Of a DNA stretch of 5,475 nt, positions 1 to 5,057 are shown piece by piece; within the stretch, counting starts at the first letter, position 1, and the number at the start of each line of letters is the position of its first letter. Position numbers and translations under genes: made by a program. The notes beneath the pieces were generated by a model, which ran no database searches, was not told where the DNA came from, and saw only the letters and a list, made by a program, of their open reading frames with translations. Origin of the DNA: an uncultured Lachnospiraceae bacterium (GTDB taxonomy: Bacteria > Bacillota > Clostridia > Lachnospirales > Lachnospiraceae); contig OMRN01000102.1 of the NCBI GenBank assembly GCA_900313265.1, positions 1-5,475 of the forward strand, read 5' to 3'.

Positions 1-164
1 ACCGGTTTCCGGTAAATCCCCTTCCCCGCAAGAAAGCTTCCGACGGACCTTGTCACATTCGCAACCTCTTTAAAGGTAAGTCCCGCCGTACCTTCCGTAT
101 AGGCCGTCTTATCCGGTTTCTTATCCTCTATCCGATATAAATAATCCAAAACATGATTGTGCAT
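1..164 (-). CDS. AMP-forming acyl/amino-acid ligase (adenylation enzyme), N-terminal fragment
   Basis: This gene starts with ATG at 164 and runs off the left edge, so only about 54 N-terminal residues are visible. They read as the start of an adenylate-forming enzyme: an NHVLDYL opening, a 'KPDKTAY' segment, then 'LTFKEV' (residues about 29-34), matching the 'P.k.A......lTy.eL' entry region of the ANL superfamily, and 'GSFLAGKGIYRKPV' leading towards the first core strand. The ATP-binding and catalytic motifs lie outside the window. Enzymes of this type activate a carboxylic acid with ATP and load it onto a phosphopantetheine thiol; the ACP gene two positions upstream is the obvious acceptor, as in the DltA/DltC pair. 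Only 2 nt separate it from the glycosyltransferase stop, and a good ribosome binding site lies inside that gene's end, so the two are probably translationally coupled. Substrate (amino acid, hydroxy acid or fatty acid) is not predictable from this fragment. Confidence 0.8.
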   Translation of the reverse strand, partial: MHNHVLDYLYRIEDKKPDKTAYTEGTAGLTFKEVANVTRSVGSFLAGKGIYRKP

Positions 165-166
165 TT

Positions 167-1264
167 TTATCCCTTCTTCATCTCGGCATCCAGTACTTCA
201 CGTTTCCGGTGAATGGCCGGATCCTCGTATTTATCCATAAAATCATCGCCCAGGGTAACCTTCTCTTTTGCAAAACGGACCGCTCCGAGCTGTGTGTAAA
301 CCGATACGATTTTTCCGAAACGGATTTTATCAAAGAAGTTAAAAATCTCCATCGGAATGGTCCGGTCAAACTGGGGAACATCCGCAAAACGCACCGGGTA
401 ATCCAGACTGTCGCGCGGATGCGGTTTAAGAAATACCCTTCCCTCTTTTTCGTATTCGCAAACCAGATCGCGGAAAATCTTTTCCCTGGTATCAAACGAA
501 GGAGTTAAGGGTTCCGTCAGTATGAGAATATTTTTCTCTTTCTCATCGATGTTTTCTTCCATCCGGATCAGTTCATCATAATTGCGGACAAACGTCCGGA
601 TAATGATTTCTTTTTCCTTTTCGCCGAGTGCGTCCATCAGCGCATTTCTGGGCACCTCTTTATACACATCCGGTTCATCGTCAATGACGCTTAAATCGTT
701 GACTTCCATATCGAGGCAGTACTTTCCGTATCCGTCGCGAATGAAAATCAGATTGCATTTTTTGCTTAAGAATTTCTTTAATCCGAAATGTCCCCTGTTG
801 TCATACTTTGCATAAACCGCCACGCTTAGCGTGTCAAGGCCGTCTTCCACGGCATGATAATAAATGTGTTTGTAGTTTAAATAGTATCCGACCGGGTCCG
901 TGTCGCAGAAAACATATACATCCTTATATTTCGAAAAATCCACCGGAACATACGGTTCCAGCGCCTTCGCAAATTTCTTTGTAAATTTGATGCGGGAAAT
1001 CATATTCGAAATGATGTTTCCCTTGTCTTCCCGGTATTTCAGAAGGTCCGGGAATTCGCTTTCTCTTTTTTCGTCAAAAAGAATCACGTCACGGAATACG
1101 CCGCTTTCCTTTACGCGGTCGGGAAATGATTCGAAATCCGTGGACATGGTGCTGATTACCATATCCGCGGCTTCCCCGCGGTTTTCAAGATTCAGTTCCT
1201 TTAAATATGCCACAAATACATGATAATACGTGTGGCATACATAAACGCGTCCGTGCTTTTCCAT
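167..1264 (-). CDS. Sialyltransferase-like (GT52-type) glycosyltransferase, putative nonulosonate transferase
   Basis: A complete 365-residue cytosolic protein without signal peptide or membrane segment. The N-terminus (RVYVCHTYYHVFVAY, residues 6-20) resembles the first strand and helix of bacterial GT52 sialyltransferases ('C.T..H.l.a'). Two hallmarks of bacterial sialyltransferases are present: a D/E-D/E-G motif, E140-D141-G142, whose Asp is the expected catalytic base, and an HP motif in 'LKPHPRD' (H282-P283), expected to contact the CMP part of the donor. A Ser in 'VSVYTQLG' (S321) sits where these enzymes often have a phosphate-binding Ser. The spacing fits a two-domain GT-B fold. With pseG in the same gene string, the likely donor is CMP-pseudaminic acid or a derivative; acceptor unknown. 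The ATG start is needed to keep the N-terminal strand, although the Shine-Dalgarno is poor (only a weak ACGGA 8 nt upstream). Family assignment is from motifs read by eye; a CMP-Kdo-type or other glycan transferase remains possible. Confidence 0.72.
   Translation of the reverse strand: MEKHGRVYVCHTYYHVFVAYLKELNLENRGEAADMVISTMSTDFESFPDRVKESGVFRDVILFDEKRESEFPDLLKYREDKGNIISNMISRIKFTKKFAKALEPYVPVDFSKYKDVYVFCDTDPVGYYLNYKHIYYHAVEDGLDTLSVAVYAKYDNRGHFGLKKFLSKKCNLIFIRDGYGKYCLDMEVNDLSVIDDEPDVYKEVPRNALMDALGEKEKEIIIRTFVRNYDELIRMEENIDEKEKNILILTEPLTPSFDTREKIFRDLVCEYEKEGRVFLKPHPRDSLDYPVRFADVPQFDRTIPMEIFNFFDKIRFGKIVSVYTQLGAVRFAKEKVTLGDDFMDKYEDPAIHRKREVLDAEMKKG
171..178 (-). promoter_or_regulatory. Ribosome binding site of the AMP-ligase gene
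   Basis: On the minus strand the sequence AAGAAGGG sits 6 nt before the ATG at 164, a good Shine-Dalgarno match and distance. It lies within the last codons of the glycosyltransferase gene, just before its TAA stop. It fixes the ligase start and suggests ribosomes can re-initiate after finishing the glycosyltransferase. Confidence 0.75.
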
Positions 1265-1310
1265 TCCCGTAATCCGTCTGTAATCGATTCTTTACCCGGT
1301 GCTTTTTTCG

Positions 1311-1325
1311 TATCCGTTCCGGATA
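1311..1325 (-). repeat. Short perfect inverted repeat after the ACP stop codon
   Basis: TATCCG-TTC-CGGATA forms a 6-bp perfect stem with a 3-nt loop, beginning 1 nt after the ACP stop codon on the minus strand. In the transcribed direction it is followed by CGAAAAAAGC and not by a U-run, so it does not look like an intrinsic terminator of this operon. It could be a small mRNA hairpin between the ACP and the poorly led glycosyltransferase gene, or chance. Confidence 0.4.
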
Positions 1326-1326
1326 A

Positions 1327-1554
1327 TCAGCTTTCCGTATACTTCTTAACCAGTGCTTCGATATCCGCAAGCGAATTGAAATTCTCCGGAATGATATCAC
1401 CGGCTTTGACCGTAATATCAAATGTCTTTCCCAATTCACCTACAATTGTAATTATATCAAAGGAATCCAGAATGTTGCGGTCCACCAGTGCGGTCTCATT
1501 CTCAAAATCCACGTCTGTGCGGATTCCTTTTAACATTTCAAGCAGTTTGTCCAT
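1327..1554 (-). CDS. Acyl carrier protein (DltC-like small carrier protein)
   Basis: A complete 75-residue acidic protein with the length and helical pattern of a stand-alone acyl/peptidyl carrier protein. The 4'-phosphopantetheine attachment site is S31 in 'NILDSFDIITIV' (residues 27-38), the usual D-S-[LF] motif at the start of helix 2. The later 'FDITVKAGDIIPENF' (residues 45-59) matches the helix 2 to helix 3 region. DSF in place of DSL is common in DltC-like and glycan-locus carrier proteins. It needs a phosphopantetheinyl transferase encoded elsewhere. The AMP-ligase two genes downstream is the likely charging enzyme, and the AAC(3)-type protein just upstream is one possible acceptor of the bound acyl group. 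This is probably not the housekeeping fatty-acid ACP: it sits among sugar genes and not fab genes, and its motif differs from the DSLD of typical AcpP. Start supported by GGGAG 8 nt upstream. Confidence 0.9.
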   Translation of the reverse strand: MDKLLEMLKGIRTDVDFENETALVDRNILDSFDIITIVGELGKTFDITVKAGDIIPENFNSLADIEALVKKYTES

Positions 1555-1660
1555 TTTTCAATCTCCCGTATCATTCTAATCTTTTATTTTCGCTTTCTTT
1601 TTCACCGGTTTTTAACTTTCATAAAATCTCCGTTGCGGAATAATAATATTATCTGCTGAC
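1555..1660 (-). other. 106-nt A/purine-rich leader before the ACP gene, with a 6-codon ORF
   Basis: This is the longest gap in the cluster. Read on the minus strand it begins AT-rich (GATAATATTATTATT), then has GGAG at 1628-1631 placed 5 nt before an ATG at 1622 that opens a six-codon reading frame (MKVKNR, stop at 1604-1602). A strongly purine-rich, largely unstructured tract (about 1579-1606) follows, ending in the ACP ribosome binding site. I find no hairpin followed by a U-run and no promoter with two good boxes at proper spacing. An A-rich unstructured leader would favour high ACP translation, which suits a carrier protein, but that is inference. Confidence 0.4.
1563..1567 (-). promoter_or_regulatory. 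Ribosome binding site of the ACP gene
   Basis: GGGAG on the minus strand lies 8 nt before the ACP ATG at 1554, and the stretch between is A-rich. It is a strong, well-placed Shine-Dalgarno and fixes the start. Confidence 0.75.
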
Positions 1661-2563
1661 TCATCCCTTCACGGCTTTTTCCAGATGAAGGATTTCCTTA
1701 TCTCTCCAAAATCCCACTTCGTACACTTCTTTCGGATTGTCAAAGCATAAGGTGTAATTTTCAAAATGATATACATTCGCCCCGCCGTTATTTAACAAAT
1801 CGTCCTTTAATACTTCATACGCCTTCGGCAGGTCAATCACATGAAGTTCGATATTGTGAAAAGGAACGGTCTGCCCGACTTTTGTTTCTTCGAAAAATGC
1901 GTTGTTCTGCGAAGATTTACAGCTGACATCCAGCGCTCGGACATACATGGAATAGCATCTTTCTTCGGTGACACCGTTTTCGTCGGTATAGTTTCCGATA
2001 AAATATTTCGGATAACGGTACGGAACCTTTACGGACATTTCCACATAATGCTTAAACGTCATGCTCCTGAGTCCGCTGACATTTAAATCCAGTTCCTTTC
2101 CTCCGTTATGATGCAGATAATAAAACGGAGATGCCTTTCCCCATGCTTCCTGGTTATTCATTTCGTAAAGCATTTTTGCATCCTTCCCCCAAACCATGAA
2201 GGAATAGATGGCATGTTTTGTACGTACAAAATCGGAACGGTTATTTAAAATAAAATTGTTAAACGACCCGACTTCTCCCTGTGTCTTATGATAATCAAAG
2301 GCTTCGCCCCTGCAAAATCCCCAGGAATATACCGGAAATAAAAGTGTTCCTTCTTCGGTTACATGATTTTTGATTTCATCCACCAGCCGGTTTAAATAGT
2401 CCGTCTGATCCTGTTTCGAAGCAAATTCCAGTTCCCGGGATGCTTCCACCACCATGGCGGCAATATCCGATCCGACATAGAGAATATCACCCTTTTGAAT
2501 GCCCAGATCATCAAGTCCTTTATGGAAATCCTGCCAGTACTGTTCTGCTTTATTTGTATTCAT
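1661..2563 (-). CDS. AAC(3)-family (aminoglycoside 3-N-acetyltransferase-like) N-acyltransferase
   Basis: A complete 300-residue protein of the usual AAC(3)/YokD-fold length. Family signatures in order: 'GIQKGDILYVGSDI' (21-34), matching the opening 'G...GD.l.vHss'; 'GTLLFPVYSWGFCRGEAFDY' (72-91), matching 'GTl..PtyS......FD'; 'GEVGSFNNFILN' (96-107), matching 'vG.l.e.fr'; 'RTKHAIYSFMVWG' (114-126), matching 'RS.HP..S....G'; and 'MTFKHYVEMSVKVPYRYPK' (168-186) with H172 and E175 in the HxxE catalytic region. The HP of the canonical 'RS.HP' is changed to HA here. Homologues acetylate primary amines on aminocyclitols from acetyl-CoA; copies in glycan loci are thought to acylate amino sugars and are not evidence of drug resistance. 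Here the substrate may be an amino group of the pseudaminate precursor or a neighbouring sugar, and the adjacent ACP raises the possibility of an acyl-ACP donor. GGAGGG 4 nt upstream supports the start. Confidence 0.83.
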   Translation of the reverse strand: MNTNKAEQYWQDFHKGLDDLGIQKGDILYVGSDIAAMVVEASRELEFASKQDQTDYLNRLVDEIKNHVTEEGTLLFPVYSWGFCRGEAFDYHKTQGEVGSFNNFILNNRSDFVRTKHAIYSFMVWGKDAKMLYEMNNQEAWGKASPFYYLHHNGGKELDLNVSGLRSMTFKHYVEMSVKVPYRYPKYFIGNYTDENGVTEERCYSMYVRALDVSCKSSQNNAFFEETKVGQTVPFHNIELHVIDLPKAYEVLKDDLLNNGGANVYHFENYTLCFDNPKEVYEVGFWRDKEILHLEKAVKG

Positions 2564-2567
2564 TCTG

Positions 2568-2573
2568 CCCTCC
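2568..2573 (-). promoter_or_regulatory. Ribosome binding site of the AAC(3)-type gene
   Basis: GGAGGG on the minus strand, 4 nt before the ATG at 2563, is the strongest Shine-Dalgarno in the window. It lies in the 35-nt gap after the DUF4910-type gene and fixes the start. Confidence 0.75.
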
Positions 2574-2598
2574 GTAATATTGATGCCGGAAAAATAAA

Positions 2599-3909
2599 TC
2601 AGCCTTCGATTTCCTCCAGCAGATCATGTGCCAGAAGCTTGTCTTTTATTTCGTAAAGTTCCGATGCCGGAACATGTATCTTATCCGCAATCCAGATTAA
2701 ATCATGCTTTCCGTCCGCATAGGCAATAAAATTCGTCATGCTTTTAATGGCATCATAGCTTCCCTTCTTGCTGATGGAAGGATATAATCCGCGTTTTCCA
2801 AGCTGCGGTTCGCAGAAAACTTTGATGCGGTAATATCCGTTATTCTCAAGAAGGCGAATAACATTCGTCATTACCTGATAGGCACCGCCGAATCCTTCGG
2901 GAGATACCAGATTCATGTCATCGGCCGATGTATGATATTCCGGATATCTCGTAAAGAGGGTTCTGGAAAAACCGACAACCGGCAAATCCACACCCGGTGC
3001 ATTATACTGTCTTTCATCCGAACCGCGGCACAGATAATCATATCTCGTATAGGGGCCGTTATATTCAAGCACATGTGTCAACGCACGGTCCGAAAGTGTA
3101 TCGGCATAACGTGATTCCAAAATGGAATAATCCCTGTTATCCCCGACACAGCTTAAATTAAATCCGGCTGTCATATGCTCTTTCATATGGGGTAAATGTG
3201 TCGAAAGATAGGTAATCGAACCGATGGTTTCCGGAATAAAAATAAAACGATAGGTATATTTCCGGTTCTTCATCGCGTTTACAAACTTGATTAGAAAAGT
3301 CGCAAGCGCCGGACCGGAGCTTTCGTTATTTGCCATATGCGGATGACAGGTGTAGGTGGAAAAGAATATCTCTTTCTTTGATTCTCCGGGCAGTACAAGT
3401 TCCCCATAGGTTAAATTCCCGTCAAAAAGCTCACTGTCGATAAACATGTGGTATTTTCCCTCGGGAAGGGAATCCCGCATATTCTGTGACATGCAAAAAC
3501 CGTAGCGTTCACGGTAATAGGAAGTAACATACGGAATCACGTCCGGTGCATCTTCCTGCACATAAACATGCTCTTTTAATTCCTTTAAATCCACCCATTC
3601 GTCCACCGGCGTGGAATAGCCGAGAATATGAAGCGGATTGATTTTATAATCAATGATTCTCTCACCTTTTTCATTTTCGATATATCCTTCGCGGATTTTC
3701 CATTCCTTCGGAACCGTCCAGTCAAAAACCTGCGTTCCGGTCGGGACCTTTAAAATGTCCATCGTCGGGCATCCGCTCTTTACGAGTTCTATATTGATCA
3801 TTTCAAGTGTTTTTACCACCCACTCGCCGGTTATGCTTCTCGCAAGCGGAAAAATCTCCCCGCAGAAATCATAGATTTCTTTTCCCTTGTTTAATTCCGT
3901 TTCGTTCAT
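2599..3909 (-). CDS. DUF4910/DUF2172-type aminopeptidase-like protein with C-terminal winged helix
   Basis: A complete 436-residue protein with no signal peptide or membrane segment, so cytosolic. The N-terminal 'FPLARSITG' (20-28), 'LGYSTPVDEWV' (96-106) and 'TYTCHPHMANNESSGPA' (185-201) are signatures of a conserved family with an M28-like aminopeptidase fold (Pfam DUF4910 with an inserted DUF2172 domain, by memory). Further conserved blocks are 'FIPETIGS' (224-231), 'RGSDERQYNAPGVDLP' (295-310) and 'EYHTSADD' (324-331). The last 60 or so residues ('LIWIADKIHVPASELYEIKDKL', read in part at 404-425) look like the winged helix this family carries at the C-terminus. Candidate metal ligands are H189 and H326, with E196, E227, D257 and D298 as possible partners; the classical M28 ligand set is not fully kept. 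Family members recur in surface-glycan clusters, but I know no assigned reaction; hydrolysis of an amide on a sugar or aminoacyl intermediate is a guess. Its Shine-Dalgarno (AAAGGA) is 13 nt from ATG, rather far; the start suits the family's N-terminus. Confidence 0.82.
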   Translation of the reverse strand: MNETELNKGKEIYDFCGEIFPLARSITGEWVVKTLEMINIELVKSGCPTMDILKVPTGTQVFDWTVPKEWKIREGYIENEKGERIIDYKINPLHILGYSTPVDEWVDLKELKEHVYVQEDAPDVIPYVTSYYRERYGFCMSQNMRDSLPEGKYHMFIDSELFDGNLTYGELVLPGESKKEIFFSTYTCHPHMANNESSGPALATFLIKFVNAMKNRKYTYRFIFIPETIGSITYLSTHLPHMKEHMTAGFNLSCVGDNRDYSILESRYADTLSDRALTHVLEYNGPYTRYDYLCRGSDERQYNAPGVDLPVVGFSRTLFTRYPEYHTSADDMNLVSPEGFGGAYQVMTNVIRLLENNGYYRIKVFCEPQLGKRGLYPSISKKGSYDAIKSMTNFIAYADGKHDLIWIADKIHVPASELYEIKDKLLAHDLLEEIEG

Positions 3910-3989
3910 CGTATTAAATCTGTCCTTTAATAAATATCGTTCTAAATGTTTTTATGATTTAACTTATTTCAATCCGTGTGCTTCAAGTC
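3910..3989 (-). other. 80-nt AT-rich gap between pseG and the DUF4910-type gene
   Basis: On the minus strand this gap runs from the pseG stop to the next ATG. It is AT-rich (for example TTGAAATAAG and AAATCATAAAAACATTTAG) and carries AAAGGA 13 nt before the downstream start. A TTGAAA at its beginning resembles a -35 box, but no good -10 box lies 16-18 nt further on, and there is no terminator hairpin. Read-through transcription with a possible weak internal promoter is the most that can be said. Confidence 0.3.
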
Positions 3990-5036
3990 TCAAAGACATG
4001 CCGGGCAGAAATACTCCGCAATCCTTTCGGCGCCCTTCCCGTCTACCAGTTCGGCTTCTTTCCGGATCATATCGCATCTTAATTCGTAATTTTCCGCCAG
4101 TTCTTTTACGGCATCCGCAAGTTTGTCATAAAAGTTTTCCACGGTTCGCACATCACCGACGTAGCGGTAAATTCCGAGTCTTCCGAATTCTTCCCCTCCG
4201 GGAAGCTGGTTGTCCGCCATGGAAAAATTAATCCCCGGAATACGGCATGCACAGATTTCATACTGTGTGCTGCCTGCTGCTGAAATTGCGATGTCCGACG
4301 AAAGCAGTACTTCTTTCATGTTCCGCACATTCACGGAAACCGTAAGCCACTTCGTTTCATCCGCTGTTTTTTTCAGTTCTTTTAAATCCGGTTCCATGGC
4401 TCCGAGAATCATATGAAAAGAAAAATTCTCCGTCAGATCCTTTCGCTCTTTCAGTTTATTTACAAACTGCATTGCCATGCGAAGCGGATCGGCTCCGCCG
4501 AAGGAAACCAGCACATTTTTCACTTTTTCCGACGGCTCTTTATGAATAATATCCCCGAATTCTTTACGCAGGGGCGCATACAGGGGCTTTAATAACATCT
4601 TTGGAAGCACACAGCCCTCGCGTTCATAAAGCGCCTTATACTGCTCTTCGGATGCATAGACATTATAATTAATCAGTGTCTTTACCGGATAAGCAAATGC
4701 ATATACATCGTCAAGATAAACCGAATGAACTACATTTGTAAGCGAATTCAGATATTCCCTTGTTACATAATAACTGTCGACAAACAGATAATCCGGATTT
4801 TCCTTCCCGAGTATTTTAATTAGCACCGAAAGTTCCTTATCCATTTCATCGTAAGCGTTTTCCAGACGAACGACCGGATAACCTCTTTGCCCAATCGTTT
4901 CGGTATAAGAATCTTTCGCACAGATAAAAGAACATTCTGCTCCTTTTGCGGCAAATGCATCCGCAACGGAAAGACAGCGCATCACATGCCCCTGCCCGAT
5001 ATTTTTATTTGCATCCGCACGAAAGAAAATTTTCAT
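3990..5036 (-). CDS. pseG: UDP-2,4-diacetamido-2,4,6-trideoxy-beta-L-altropyranose hydrolase (PseG)
   Basis: A complete 348-residue cytosolic GT-B-fold enzyme. PseG removes UDP from UDP-2,4-diacetamido-2,4,6-trideoxy-L-altrose to free the sugar that PseI condenses with phosphoenolpyruvate into pseudaminic acid. The N-terminus 'RADANKNIGQGHVMRCL' (6-22) holds the family GxGHxxR motif; its H17 matches the His studied as catalytic in Campylobacter jejuni PseG. Later come 'VYLDD' (106-110), 'VSFGGADP' (177-184), the nucleotide-binding 'SDIAISAAGSTQYE' (247-260) and 'MADNQ' (273-277), all as in PseG and related MurG-like proteins. The C-terminus ends in a CPAC, an unusual terminal CxxC. It follows the formyltransferase by 21 nt, with GGAG 11 nt before the ATG. 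PseB, PseC, PseH, PseI and PseF are not in view and are probably nearby. If the sugar is N-formylated or otherwise acylated by its neighbours, the true substrate may differ from the diacetamido form. Confidence 0.92.
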   Translation of the reverse strand: MKIFFRADANKNIGQGHVMRCLSVADAFAAKGAECSFICAKDSYTETIGQRGYPVVRLENAYDEMDKELSVLIKILGKENPDYLFVDSYYVTREYLNSLTNVVHSVYLDDVYAFAYPVKTLINYNVYASEEQYKALYEREGCVLPKMLLKPLYAPLRKEFGDIIHKEPSEKVKNVLVSFGGADPLRMAMQFVNKLKERKDLTENFSFHMILGAMEPDLKELKKTADETKWLTVSVNVRNMKEVLLSSDIAISAAGSTQYEICACRIPGINFSMADNQLPGGEEFGRLGIYRYVGDVRTVENFYDKLADAVKELAENYELRCDMIRKEAELVDGKGAERIAEYFCPACL

Positions 5037-5057
5037 TTACGTTATTTCTCCAGTACT

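Noticed and set aside
1311..1325. Intrinsic terminator after the ACP gene
   Set aside because: The stem is only 6 bp, and in the transcribed direction it is followed by an A-run and not a U-run.
1185..1439. Minus-strand 84-codon open frame bridging the ACP and glycosyltransferase genes
   Set aside because: It overlaps two well-supported genes in another frame, is very rich in Arg/Ile/Ser and resembles no family; it is a shadow.
178..1579. Several open frames of 75-120 codons on both strands over the glycosyltransferase and ACP genes
   Set aside because: All lie over recognised coding sequence in other frames, have low-complexity Ser/Phe/Arg-rich translations typical of antisense shadows, and lack ribosome binding sites of note.
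1640..1700. Possible promoter: GATAAT/TATTAT-like boxes at the start of the ACP leader
   Set aside because: The -10-like boxes are AT-rich background; no -35 box is found at 16-18 nt (the nearest GTGAAG is only 13 nt from GATAAT).
1661..2563. Aminoglycoside resistance gene
   Set aside because: The fold is AAC(3)-like, but the context is a surface-sugar cluster, no mobile element is near, and such homologues are common in glycan loci; resistance is not supported.
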